64,000 nt of DNA, taken from positions 926,537-990,536 of the forward strand of contig NZ_LMPS01000004.1 in the NCBI RefSeq assembly GCF_001424405.1, in the 5' to 3' direction. The translations under genes were made by a program, and so were the position numbers. The stretch comes from Dyadobacter sp. Leaf189 (lineage in GTDB: Bacteria; Bacteroidota; Bacteroidia; Cytophagales; Spirosomataceae). Shown piece by piece: positions 36,158 through 45,128 of the stretch. Below the pieces are notes generated by a model that was not told the origin of the DNA, did not search any database, and saw only the letters and a list, made by a program, of their open reading frames with translations. How positions within the stretch are numbered: the first letter of the stretch is position 1; every line of letters begins with the position of its first letter.

Positions 36158-37234
36158 ATGGAGTTTCTTGAAGTACTTAATTACAGAAATGCACCCTGGC
36201 TGATCCTCACGATTGCAGCGCTCGTCGGCCTTGTGATGAGTTTGCTGTTAATTAACCTGATCAGGATCGCCGCTTCCCGGGAACAATGGCGGGCGGTGCG
36301 TGCAGTGCGCGAAAACCTCACGAATGTGCTGTTTTTCTTTGTGCCAATGGTTGCAGTAACCATCGCCGCACGCGCCTACGCGGTACCCTACCCCGACTAT
36401 GCCTGGTTATTTGCAATCTGTAAAATAGTCCTCATTGCGGTCAGTACCTGGCTTGTGGTCCGCATTGTGATCATTGTAGAGAAGATCCTCGTCGATCAGC
36501 TCGATTTTAATACACCTGACAACAATCAGGCACGCAGGCTGTTTACCAAGATCAAGTTTGTAAAAAGAATGGTCATCATCCTCGTGGTGACGATCGGCGT
36601 TTCTATTCTCCTTCTCAGCTTTGACAGCGTGCGGCAGTATGGTGTAGGTATACTTACTTCTGCGGGTATTGTCAGTGTGATCATCGGTTTTGCCGCGCAA
36701 AAGTCGCTTGCCAACTTGATGGCGGGCATTCAGATCGCATTTACCCAACCTATCAAAATTGATGATGTGGTGATCGTAGAAGGTGAATGGGGCCGGATTG
36801 AAGAGATTAACCTGACCTATGTGGTTGTCAATATATGGGATTTGCGGAGAATAGTCCTGCCGATTACCTATTTCATCGAAAACCCTTTTCAAAACTGGAC
36901 AAGAAATGAAAGTGCGCTGATCGGTACTGCGTTTTTCCAGCTCAACTACCACGCACCGATCCCAAGGCTCAGGGAAAAGTTGAAAGAAATACTGGACACA
37001 ACTCCGCTCTGGAATGGGAAATCATGGGCTTTGCAGGTAACCGACACGCAGGGACAGCTCATGGTCGTCCGTGCATTGATGTCGGCCCGCAACTCTGGTG
37101 AAACGTTTGACCTGCGCTGCCTGGTCCGTGAGAAAATGATCGAATTCATCGTTCAGGAATATCCAGAGGCATTGCCTTCCACACGCATTGAGGAACAACA
37201 GAAGCCAGTTCGCATGACAGATACCGGCTTATAA
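36158..37234 (+). CDS. Mechanosensitive ion channel, MscS family
   Basis: A 358-aa inner-membrane protein. Four hydrophobic helices (about residues 13-35, 50-70, 82-105 and 135-160) precede the pore-lining helix, with GILTSAGIVSVIIGFAAQKSLANLMAG at about 168-194, and the MscS beta domain starts DDVVIVEGEWGRIEEIN. Such channels release solutes on hypo-osmotic shock. Extra helices before the pore place it in the larger MscS-like group rather than the three-helix E. coli MscS. It overlaps at its stop with a minus-strand terminator. Confidence 0.93.
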   Translation: MEFLEVLNYRNAPWLILTIAALVGLVMSLLLINLIRIAASREQWRAVRAVRENLTNVLFFFVPMVAVTIAARAYAVPYPDYAWLFAICKIVLIAVSTWLVVRIVIIVEKILVDQLDFNTPDNNQARRLFTKIKFVKRMVIILVVTIGVSILLLSFDSVRQYGVGILTSAGIVSVIIGFAAQKSLANLMAGIQIAFTQPIKIDDVVIVEGEWGRIEEINLTYVVVNIWDLRRIVLPITYFIENPFQNWTRNESALIGTAFFQLNYHAPIPRLREKLKEILDTTPLWNGKSWALQVTDTQGQLMVVRALMSARNSGETFDLRCLVREKMIEFIVQEYPEALPSTRIEEQQKPVRMTDTGL

Positions 37235-37266
37235 AAAAAATTGGCCTCCGAAATTTCCGGAGGCCA
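37233..37266 (-). terminator. Terminator for the minus-strand kinase operon, overlapping the channel gene stop
   Basis: A perfect 9-bp stem (TGGCCTCCG / CGGAGGCCA) is followed on the minus strand by AATTTTTTTT. The T run includes the last bases of the plus-strand channel stop codon. Confidence 0.8.
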
Positions 37267-37421
37267 GTCGATGTTTACTACTCACCTAACTCAATTTAAC
37301 TTAATGGAGTTCTCTCTGATTGTAAAGGCAGTTTTCAAGCCCGCGGAAGCAGGCACATTGCTTACAATGCAAAGGAGTTAAACGGGGGTTAAAGTGATGT
37401 TAACACGGAATTAAAAGTGAA

Positions 37422-38792
37422 TTAAAAAGGTGGGAAACGCACGATAAACGTTGTCCCTGAGCCTGGTGCAGATTCCACATCAATGGTGGCACCCTGCATA
37501 TTGATGATGCGCTTGGTGAGCGCCAGACCAATCCCATAGCCCGCTCTATTACTGGTAGCGTCGCTGCGGTAGAATGTATCAAAAATGTAGGGTAACTCTG
37601 AAGCGGCTATCCCTACTCCCTGATCTTTGAAGTAAATCCGGATGTAATTGTTCACGATTTCCAGTGACACATTCACTGTTTTATCATCCGAATATTTACA
37701 TGCATTGTCCATCAGGTTAACGAACGCAGTGCGGAGCAGGCTTTCGTCTCCAAACCTTTTCAGCTGCTCTTCGTCTTCCGGGATCTTGTCGTAAGCTACT
37801 TTCACCACATATCCCTGGTTCTTTTGCTCTACCGACGTTTTTGCCTGCCAGAGTACTTCGTCTATCCTGATTTTCCTGAATGAAACTTTAAATGCATTCT
37901 CGTCAGTCTGCGCGAGTTCAAGGAGCCGGCTGACCAACCCATTCATCTCCCTGGCTTCGGCCCAGATACCCTTTAAGGCATCCTGGTATTCACCCGGAGA
38001 ACGTTCTTTCATTAAACCGAGCTCTGCTTCGCTCATGATCAGGGCGAGCGGTGTTCGGAGTTCATGCGAGGCGTGGGAGACAAAGTTTTTTTGAGCTACA
38101 AATGCGATTTCCAACCTTGTCAGCATTTGATTAAAGGTTTCAGCCAGCAATGCCAGCTCATCTTTTTCCCTGCCCACTTTCACCTTCTCGTGCAGGTTAC
38201 CTGCTGAAATGTTGTTAACCTGGGCGATAATGTCAGCCACCGGCTTGATCGCATCATTGGAAAACTGCCAGCCTGCCACTGCCACCAGGATGAGCGACAG
38301 CAGCCAGCCGATTACAAGTATTTCGCGCAGCCGGTTCAGCTGGTTCATACCAAGCGTATCGTCGGCAATAATCACCACGATCCAGGGTTTGCGGTGATCC
38401 TGCAGAATGTGCCGGATTACAATTACTTCCTTATTCTGGTATTTGGTTTTGATTTCCTTTCCGCCACGTGCATCGGCCAGGGTAGCTTTGGATATTTTAA
38501 GATCGTCGGCCCCGCTCATGTAGATCACTGAGTCGGCACCGTCGTAAATGGTGATTTCTTCGTTCAGGAGAATGGTTTTATTCTCCTTTTCAATTTTCTC
38601 AATGTCCGCCTTGCTGATCCCGTTACTCGCCTCCACCAGCTGCGCGATCGTTTGCGCCCGCTCGTTCAGAAATGAGTAAAACTGCTTCTCTCTGTACTGA
38701 TCATAAAAAAAGTAGATCGCCACACAGAAAAGCGCCATGATAGAGCCCACCAGCATGGTGAACATGAGCGTAAGGCGGGCCTTGATGTTCAT
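37422..38792 (-). CDS. Membrane sensor histidine kinase (paralog of the 15.2-kb kinase)
   Basis: A 456-aa kinase with two membrane helices (about residues 9-30 and 157-178) around a periplasmic sensor, then HAMP, H-box FVSHASHELRTPLALIMSE, N-box NLMDNACKYSD, G1 DQGVGIA and G2 GYGIGLAL. Its opening MNIKARLTLMFTMLVGS and overall design resemble MKIKDRIALQFTLLVAA of the kinase at 15158, pointing to duplication of a whole two-component pair. The start codon overlaps the end of the regulator gene by 4 bases, so translation is coupled. Signal unknown. Confidence 0.94.
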   Translation of the reverse strand: MNIKARLTLMFTMLVGSIMALFCVAIYFFYDQYREKQFYSFLNERAQTIAQLVEASNGISKADIEKIEKENKTILLNEEITIYDGADSVIYMSGADDLKISKATLADARGGKEIKTKYQNKEVIVIRHILQDHRKPWIVVIIADDTLGMNQLNRLREILVIGWLLSLILVAVAGWQFSNDAIKPVADIIAQVNNISAGNLHEKVKVGREKDELALLAETFNQMLTRLEIAFVAQKNFVSHASHELRTPLALIMSEAELGLMKERSPGEYQDALKGIWAEAREMNGLVSRLLELAQTDENAFKVSFRKIRIDEVLWQAKTSVEQKNQGYVVKVAYDKIPEDEEQLKRFGDESLLRTAFVNLMDNACKYSDDKTVNVSLEIVNNYIRIYFKDQGVGIAASELPYIFDTFYRSDATSNRAGYGIGLALTKRIINMQGATIDVESAPGSGTTFIVRFPPF

Positions 38793-39466
38793 TCTTCTTT
38801 GAAAATGTATCCCATTCCTACTACCGTGTGGATCAGCTTGTTGGGATAATCCTTATCTACCTTTTTCCTCAAAAAGTTAATGTACACGTCAATTACATTG
38901 GTACCTGTATCAAACCGGATATCCCAAACCTGCTCAGCAATATCGACCCGCGATACCACCCGGCCGCGGTTGCGCATCAGGTATTCCAGCAATGCGAACT
39001 CTTTGGCGGTAAGATCAATGCGGTTGCCCGACCTGCGCGCTACCTTTTCGTCCAGGTTCAGTTCCAGGTCGGCGATGGTCAGTACCTGGCTGGATTGTTC
39101 CCGCGTAGTACTGCGGTGCGCGAGCACCTTTACCCTTGCGATCAGCTCCCTGAATTCAAACGGTTTCACGAGGTAATCGTCGCCGCCGGCTTCAAAACCG
39201 TCCAGTTTGTCGTCAATGGTGCCCAGCGCGGTCAGGAAAAGAATGGGGGTTGAAAGCCCGTCATTACGTAACTGCCTGGCGAGATCGTACCCATTCAGGA
39301 GCGGGAGGTTCACGTCGAGAATAATTACATCGAACCTGTAATTGGAAGCCATTTTCTTGCCTACCTGGCCATCATAAGCCAGCTCAACTTCCCAGGATTG
39401 CTCTTCAAGCCCCCTTTTCAGGAAACCGGCCAGCTTCGGCTCATCTTCAACGACTAGAATTTTCAT
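38789..39466 (-). CDS. OmpR/PhoB-family response regulator
   Basis: A 225-aa regulator. The receiver domain starts MKILVVEDEPKLAGFLKRG, with phospho-acceptor Asp51 in IILDVNLPLL and Lys in DDYLVKPFEF. The winged-helix output ends YINFLRKKVDKDYPNKLIHT. It is the first gene of a two-gene operon with the kinase that follows. The output domain is very close to that of the regulator at 14464-15150, so the two may bind similar DNA sites. No efflux or other target operon is adjacent. Confidence 0.95.
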   Translation of the reverse strand: MKILVVEDEPKLAGFLKRGLEEQSWEVELAYDGQVGKKMASNYRFDVIILDVNLPLLNGYDLARQLRNDGLSTPILFLTALGTIDDKLDGFEAGGDDYLVKPFEFRELIARVKVLAHRSTTREQSSQVLTIADLELNLDEKVARRSGNRIDLTAKEFALLEYLMRNRGRVVSRVDIAEQVWDIRFDTGTNVIDVYINFLRKKVDKDYPNKLIHTVVGMGYIFKEE

Positions 39467-39513
39467 AGGAACAGTAAATATTTATAACCCCAATGTCGCA
39501 CACATTTCTACTT

Positions 39514-39549
39514 AAAAAAAGGCTGACCGAAATATCGGACAGCCTTTTT
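39514..39549. terminator. Bidirectional hairpin terminator
   Basis: AAAAAGGCTG-ACCGA / TCGGA-CAGCCTTTTT forms a stem with one A-A mismatch and an AATA loop, with T runs on both strands. It lies 125 bases after the DinB-fold gene (minus) and upstream of the regulator gene, insulating the two. Confidence 0.8.
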
Positions 39550-39674
39550 GTCTATATCCACACCATTGGATGTTCGCAGCACTTCCGCTGGAACGATCCA
39601 TTATAATGCAAAATAGAAAATTTAAACAATAAATGCGATGCAACTTTAACTTTTAACAAAATTTTATGCAAGTA

Positions 39675-40235
39675 TTAATAGTAGTCTGCACCCTGATCAA
39701 AGTCTGAACGATCATTGTACGCGCCAAAATCATCGTCCTCTTCCAGGCGCATTCCCTTCACTGCCTTTTTAATCAGTCCGATTTGTCCGGCGTGGTAAAC
39801 ATCGTGCTGTATGATCCCGTGAATCAATGTATAGTAAGAATAATCGCGCCCGGGCACAAAATCTTCCAGGAAGCTGTCGCTCTCGATCTTTTCCAGTTCC
39901 GAGATCAGTTCTTCCTGTGACAGGCTCAGCTCCATCTGGATCGCCTCCCATTCAAATTCATCCACAACCGGGAATTTCTTCCAGTCTTTATCCTGTGTTT
40001 TGATATCAAACTCGGCATCACCCTGCAACTTACGGACTGTAAAGATCCGCCATGTCGTCATGTGGTACACGATCTCCGCGATCGAATGCGTATTGGTACT
40101 CAACCTTGCCTCGGCCATCTTCGGGGTAACATCCCGCAAAGCCTCCACTACCGACGGCCCATACCAGGCTTCTTCACTCTCATAGGTATCATTAAGAACA
40201 TCTATGATCCTCAAAATCTCTTCTTTTGTTTCCAT
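39675..40235 (-). CDS. DinB/YfiT-fold putative metalloenzyme
   Basis: A 186-aa four-helix-bundle protein. The metal-binding histidine pattern of DinB-like proteins is visible: a His in IAEIVYHMTTWRI (around residue 53) and the pair in HGIIQHDVYHAGQIG (around 139-148). Family members are mostly thiol-S-transferase-like or unknown; the name comes from a damage-inducible Bacillus gene. The tail is acidic and Tyr-rich. It is a single-gene unit flanked by a terminator. Confidence 0.85.
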   Translation of the reverse strand: METKEEILRIIDVLNDTYESEEAWYGPSVVEALRDVTPKMAEARLSTNTHSIAEIVYHMTTWRIFTVRKLQGDAEFDIKTQDKDWKKFPVVDEFEWEAIQMELSLSQEELISELEKIESDSFLEDFVPGRDYSYYTLIHGIIQHDVYHAGQIGLIKKAVKGMRLEEDDDFGAYNDRSDFDQGADYY

Positions 40236-40570
40236 ATCTATTATTTAATGCAAGGTGCTGCTGCTTCTTTTGAAACCAAAGATGGCAAATAATGCCTTCT
40301 CCTTATTTACGAAGATCCATTTTTGTTAAACCAACAAGACCTGCCTTTGCATGATTTTATTATTCGTCTTTTTACAACAACATTTCTGTGCCCGACGGTT
40401 GCTAATGCGTTATTTCTGCAAAGAAAGTTCTTTACAACCAATTTCTGAATATTCAGGTCATTGCTTCAAAGAGGGCTGAACAAGCCAAAAAGTTGAACAT
40501 GGAATGCACCTGAGTAAAATGTTCAATTTTAAATTTCGTTTAATTATCAAATTTAAATGTTAGACCCAAA
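40236..40570. other. 335-base intergenic region with two inverted repeats before the DUF4136 gene
   Basis: Divergent between the DinB-fold gene and the DUF4136 gene. TTGAACAT (40493-40500) is inverted at 40519-40526, and TTTAAATTT (40528-40536) is inverted at 40549-40557, the latter ending 14 bases before the start codon at 40571. These may be operator or mRNA leader structures. No gene is supported. Confidence 0.55.
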
Positions 40571-41185
40571 ATGTTAAAAAAAGCCTCGTTATTCCTTCTG
40601 ATAGCTGGCCTCGGATTGATTTCATGCTCAAAAGACCCTATCAGTGACCTGTCGACTGAGGAGTCTCTGGTATATGTTACCAATCACGATCAGGCCGCCA
40701 ATTTTACGCAGTACAAAACTTTCAGCATTGTTGACTCCGTGCTTGTAGTGGAAAATAACCGTCAGCAAACAGCATTAACTGATTTGGACCGGGATGTTTT
40801 GAACCGGATCATCACGAAGATGCAGGGCCTTGGTTATAAGTATGTCAGTCCCAAGAGCAACCCTGATGTGGGTATCAATGTAACCTGGGTTACCAACACT
40901 TACCTGAATGTAGTTTCCCAGCCGCTTTCGTCGTATTACGGTGGCTACTGGGGCGGAGGCTACGGATATGGTTACGGATACCCCAGCTATTACAGCTACT
41001 ATGAAACAGCCGAAAGCTACTGGCTGGTTTCGATGCTGGATTTCAAAAATCCAAACACTGCCAATAAGACCTTCAATGTAATCTGGGACGCTCAGATCAG
41101 AGGTGCCGGTATCGGAGAAAGGCAGTATGTTGACACGATGGTGGACTCAATTTTTGGCCAGTCAGGATATTTAAAGATTAACTGA
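40571..41185 (+). CDS. DUF4136 lipoprotein
   Basis: A 204-aa lipoprotein. The signal peptide ends in LISC with Cys19 as the lipid-attachment residue. The DUF4136 region has YKTFSIVDSV early, then LDRDVLNRIITKMQGLGYKYV and a late DAQIRGAGIG. A Gly/Tyr-rich insert (about residues 118-142, such as YGGYWGGGYGYGYGY) interrupts it. Function unknown; these proteins are envelope-located in Bacteroidota and Proteobacteria. It is followed after 2 bases by a barrel-like protein gene, suggesting a two-protein envelope unit. Confidence 0.88.
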   Translation: MLKKASLFLLIAGLGLISCSKDPISDLSTEESLVYVTNHDQAANFTQYKTFSIVDSVLVVENNRQQTALTDLDRDVLNRIITKMQGLGYKYVSPKSNPDVGINVTWVTNTYLNVVSQPLSSYYGGYWGGGYGYGYGYPSYYSYYETAESYWLVSMLDFKNPNTANKTFNVIWDAQIRGAGIGERQYVDTMVDSIFGQSGYLKIN

Positions 41186-41187
41186 AA

Positions 41188-41847
41188 ATGAAAAAACTAA
41201 TAATAGCAGCCTTTTTTCTGGCCGGTTTTATACCTGCTGTTGCGCAGGATGCGCCTAAACTTTATACATTGCCTTCGCCTTTCGAACGGTACACGCACTA
41301 TCTGGCAACACTCCGGTTTGCAGGAGCAATGCCCCTGGGCTCGTTCGCTGACTCGTACATTGATAAAGCCTCGTTTCAGAATGCTTCCATTTCCATTGAA
41401 TGGGTTTTAAGAAATTCGCCCATTTCCATTGGAGGAGAAATCGGATCAACCTATTTCCAGAAGCGACTGCCGCGGGCTTTGTATCAGAATGGAAACGAGA
41501 CGATTTCAGCAGTACAAACGCGCACTTTGTCGCAATACCCGGTAGAGCTGTTCGGTAACTACCATTTCCTGGGAAAAACATCGAGTATCCAGCCTTACAT
41601 TCAGGTGAGCGGCGGTGTCAGCATTCTTGACAATGTGCTTTATTATGGCAGCTTGTCTTCGCAGCACCAGAAAGTAGCACCTAAATATGGTGTTGGGCTC
41701 GGCTCGAAATTCCTTTTCAAGCAAGATGGATCGGTGGGTGTGGATGTGCGGGTTAAATATAATGGCACAGCTTACAAACATGACTATATTGAAAAAGGAG
41801 TGTCATCACTTAATGGTTCGATAGGCATTTTCTATCGTTGGTGGTAA
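41188..41847 (+). CDS. Outer-membrane beta-barrel-like protein
   Basis: A 219-aa exported protein with signal peptide MKKLIIAAFFLAGFIPAVAQ. The rest alternates polar and hydrophobic residues, with strands rich in Gly, Ser, Tyr and Phe, such as ISIGGEIGSTYFQ and YIQVSGGVSIL, ending in an aromatic residue (IFYRWW) as expected for an outer-membrane barrel C-terminus. No specific family is recognised. The gene starts 2 bases after the DUF4136 gene, so the lipoprotein and barrel probably act together. Confidence 0.8.
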   Translation: MKKLIIAAFFLAGFIPAVAQDAPKLYTLPSPFERYTHYLATLRFAGAMPLGSFADSYIDKASFQNASISIEWVLRNSPISIGGEIGSTYFQKRLPRALYQNGNETISAVQTRTLSQYPVELFGNYHFLGKTSSIQPYIQVSGGVSILDNVLYYGSLSSQHQKVAPKYGVGLGSKFLFKQDGSVGVDVRVKYNGTAYKHDYIEKGVSSLNGSIGIFYRWW

Positions 41848-41857
41848 TCATCAGATT

Positions 41858-44020
41858 GTGGTACGTAAAAACAAAGTTTTGTCAAAATCATTTTTTCTTT
41901 GGGCCTCGGGAATACTCATTTTTCTGGCTGGTTCCGGGCTATGGGCCTGGAACCGCTTCGGCCCTTCCACCGACCGGCATTATCCGGAGAGTACCAAGGA
42001 TTTTCCGGTTGCAACTACCATTGATTCATCTTCAAATGCCTGCGATCTGGTCGTACGCAGGTACCGACAGATCGGCTCCGAAATGCAATTTGAGCTCGCG
42101 GCAAATGTTGGCGGGCTTGCTCCTTATCATATAGAACTGACCCAATCGGGCAAGGTTCAGAAGTTTGCAGACGTGCCGCACAGGTACGGCACCTGGCTTA
42201 CCCTCCCCCAAGTGGATCTGAATGCAGGTGAAGCGAGCATTAAAGTGATCAGCCTGGGACAACCCGGATGTGAAACCACTGCTTCTTTCAACTTCGACGA
42301 AGCTATCAAAAAAGAAATCCCGGATATTTCACAATGGATCCGGCACGGAAGCAAGGATAACTGGCTCGATGTGCGGCCGGTGTTAAAAGACGGAAAGCTC
42401 TTCCTCAAAGATTTTGCCAATTACCAGGACGGACGGACCAAAGTGGTAATGATCGACGGCATTGGTGTGAACGGACTGGAAAACGGTGTTGAGGTGAGGC
42501 CGGGATACCTTTACTCCATTACTGCCCGCTGGATAGATGCACCTTATAATGATTGGTGGAATGAAATGAAAAACCGCTCATTACGCCAGCAAAACATCTG
42601 GATTTCCGGTAGGGTCTCCGAACAGACGAAATCGGCATTGACCAGGATTAACATTCCAGATTGGTTTGCTCCTCCCCGCGGGCTGAATGTAACATTTGAC
42701 ACAAAATTCCCGGAATTTGAACCTGTCAAAAACAAGATTGTCGCGCAGTTCAGACTCAACGATTACGTCCCTGCAGAAAACTATTACAAGCGTGGGATCG
42801 GCTATCTTTTTAATACGGAAAAAGAGTACCCGCCCAGCAAGCTGCATTATACAGCCACGCCCAACTACTTTGCCGATCAGGATGATAAGTGGTTTTCACA
42901 GCTCAGCAAACAGGAAGTTGAATCCCGTGCAGGTGTTCCAGGTTTTGGTGTTTATGCATTGGATTTTGAGTTCTGGAACCAGAAGTATTCTCCTGATGTG
43001 AAGCAGCGCCTGTTCTGGTTTGCAAGTGTGATCAAGAAAAATCATCCTCAAATGTACCTGATGGATTACTGGGGCGGCGGCGCTTATACCAATCCGCACA
43101 TCAACACAGTAGGTGGCGCGAAGCCGGCGGATTTTTACAAAGATTATCAGGAGCCAAAATCAAATAACACCAATTTCGACGTGATGCCGAGCGGGGAAAG
43201 CCTGCGAACTGTTTTCAACACGGTGCCGATTGATGTTTACTCGAAGTCAATGTTCCCGATGGACGAAAAGGGTAACTCGCCTAACAACTTCGTACTGCTC
43301 TCTGCCACGCATTCGCAGCGCATTAACCAGCAGATACCGTATCAGAAAAACAACAAGTTTATTTTTTACGGCTGGAACAAGTACCAGCCTTTATACAAAG
43401 ACCCCATTAACCCCTGGAACTACCAGCTTACCAGCCCGAAAGGCGAGCTGATCATGAACCAGCTAGAATTAATGCCGGCCAGCCAGGCGCTGAGCTTGTC
43501 TCTCTTCTCGCTGGTGCTGTTTGACGGCTACTACCTATGGCAGGACAGTGCGCCCGTGGGCAAAGATCCGAATGCATACAAGCTATCGAAAGACAGCTGG
43601 GGCTGGGGATATGAGTGGCATGCGGCAGACGGAAAGACGCCCGAAAGTGAGGTTGGCAAAAACATGACCAGCGGCGCACCTATGTACTGGGATTTCCCTA
43701 CGGAATACTATATGCTGGGCAACTGGATGGCCAAGCAGGTGGAAGACGTGATTACGGGTGGTGTTGTCAAAGATCTTGCATTCAAGTCAAATGGCGGCTG
43801 GAAACAACCCAAGAAAGAACAGGCACTGCTCGCTATTGAACATAAGGAGCCTTTCATCACCTCCGTTGTAAATGGTAAGCAGATTGCGGTACTCGCAGTG
43901 GACTGCTTTCAGTCACCGAATGCGAACAAGGTAGTGCAGGTACGCTTGCCCGATGGAACTGAAACGTCCATCGAGCTTTATGGTAATTGGCCCTCGCTTT
44001 ACCGGGGGACTTTGAAATAA
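41858..44020 (+). CDS. Membrane-anchored protein of unknown function (720 aa)
   Basis: A long open frame starting with GTG 10 bases after the barrel gene. One N-terminal membrane helix (about residues 10-30: FFLWASGILIFLAGSGLWAW) anchors a large exported part. Residues about 55-150 look like a beta-sandwich. The region 340-560 reads like an alpha/beta barrel, with YALDFEFWNQKY and MYLMDYWGGGAY carrying acidic residues at strand ends, as in glycoside hydrolases. I do not recognise a family, and hydrolase function is only a guess from the look of the motifs. It stops exactly where convergent pheA stops, with no gap. Confidence 0.75.
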   Translation: MVRKNKVLSKSFFLWASGILIFLAGSGLWAWNRFGPSTDRHYPESTKDFPVATTIDSSSNACDLVVRRYRQIGSEMQFELAANVGGLAPYHIELTQSGKVQKFADVPHRYGTWLTLPQVDLNAGEASIKVISLGQPGCETTASFNFDEAIKKEIPDISQWIRHGSKDNWLDVRPVLKDGKLFLKDFANYQDGRTKVVMIDGIGVNGLENGVEVRPGYLYSITARWIDAPYNDWWNEMKNRSLRQQNIWISGRVSEQTKSALTRINIPDWFAPPRGLNVTFDTKFPEFEPVKNKIVAQFRLNDYVPAENYYKRGIGYLFNTEKEYPPSKLHYTATPNYFADQDDKWFSQLSKQEVESRAGVPGFGVYALDFEFWNQKYSPDVKQRLFWFASVIKKNHPQMYLMDYWGGGAYTNPHINTVGGAKPADFYKDYQEPKSNNTNFDVMPSGESLRTVFNTVPIDVYSKSMFPMDEKGNSPNNFVLLSATHSQRINQQIPYQKNNKFIFYGWNKYQPLYKDPINPWNYQLTSPKGELIMNQLELMPASQALSLSLFSLVLFDGYYLWQDSAPVGKDPNAYKLSKDSWGWGYEWHAADGKTPESEVGKNMTSGAPMYWDFPTEYYMLGNWMAKQVEDVITGGVVKDLAFKSNGGWKQPKKEQALLAIEHKEPFITSVVNGKQIAVLAVDCFQSPNANKVVQVRLPDGTETSIELYGNWPSLYRGTLK

Positions 44021-45094
44021 TCAGGATATTTTGATATAGCTGCCAAGCCATTTCAAATGCGTACCGTATTTGTGCATGATCTCCTGCACTGGCGGGTCCT
44101 GCATATGCCCGAGGAATTCTACCAGAAACCAGGTCCTGAATGTAGCCTCGCCTCTTAGCGGCCGGCTTTCGATCTTGGTAAGGTTGATTCCGCGGTCATT
44201 GAAATCTTTCAGGAACTCATAAAGTACACCCGGCCTGTTTGTATTGGGCAAATTGGCGATGATCGTGGTTTTGTCGTCGTCGCTTTTGATGTTTACAAAA
44301 TCTTTGGCAAGAATGAGAAAGCGGGTCCTGTTCTGGTCACTGTCTTCAATGTTGTCAAAAAGCGTAGGTACCCCGAACAGCCGGGCCGAGATCGAGGAGC
44401 AAATAGCTGCCGCGTCTGGCTCTTCCGCCGCCATTTTCGCGGCTTTCGAAGTTGATTCCACCGGGATCAGCTCCACATTCATCCCATCAAGGTACTCGTT
44501 TATGAATTTGCCGCATTGGCGGAATGCAATGTCTTTGGAATAAATACGTCTGATATCTTTGAGGCTGTCGGACTGAGAGGCAAAAGTAAAATGCACCTCC
44601 AACAGCACTTCGGCTACAATGGACAGGTTTTTTTCACGCAGGAAATCCACGGTCTCGATCACAATCCCTTCCTGGTTATTTTCAATGGGCACTACACCGA
44701 ACTTGGCCCGCCCGGTTTCCACGCTTTCAAAAACAGAATGGATCGTCGGCAAAACCATGTATTCGCTCATTCCGCCAAAACGGCTCTCGGCGGCCTGGTG
44801 CGTGAAACTGCCTTCGGGACCTAGGTAAGATACTCTTTCGGGCAGTTCCAGATTTCGGGATACTGCAAAAATTTCAAAGAAAATGGCATCGATAGCCTGG
44901 CGCGTGAGCAGTCCCGTATTTCGTTTTTCAAGCCTGTCAAGGATCTGTTTTTCTCTTTCGGGGCGATAAATAATAGATTGTGACAAACGTTTCAGCTCTC
45001 CCACTTTCTGAACGAGCTCCATTCTCTCGTTCAAAATGGTCAGCAGCTGATCGTCAAGTGAGTCAATCCTGTTTCTTAAATCCTGTAATTCCAC
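44021..45094 (-). CDS. pheA: Bifunctional chorismate mutase / prephenate dehydratase
   Basis: A 357-aa enzyme of phenylalanine synthesis converting chorismate to prephenate and then phenylpyruvate. The AroQ-type mutase domain is residues 1-85 (LRNRIDSLDDQLLTILNERM). The dehydratase domain begins VSYLGPEGSFTHQAA (about 92) and contains the TRF catalytic motif in NRTRFLIL. The ACT regulatory domain at about 275-350 includes the ESRP motif for phenylalanine binding. The usual PIENS motif reads PIENN here. It follows parE after 34 bases on the same strand. Confidence 0.95.
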   Translation of the reverse strand: MELQDLRNRIDSLDDQLLTILNERMELVQKVGELKRLSQSIIYRPEREKQILDRLEKRNTGLLTRQAIDAIFFEIFAVSRNLELPERVSYLGPEGSFTHQAAESRFGGMSEYMVLPTIHSVFESVETGRAKFGVVPIENNQEGIVIETVDFLREKNLSIVAEVLLEVHFTFASQSDSLKDIRRIYSKDIAFRQCGKFINEYLDGMNVELIPVESTSKAAKMAAEEPDAAAICSSISARLFGVPTLFDNIEDSDQNRTRFLILAKDFVNIKSDDDKTTIIANLPNTNRPGVLYEFLKDFNDRGINLTKIESRPLRGEATFRTWFLVEFLGHMQDPPVQEIMHKYGTHLKWLGSYIKIS

Positions 45095-45128
45095 AGATGA
45101 TATTGTAAAATGATTGTAATAATATCCG

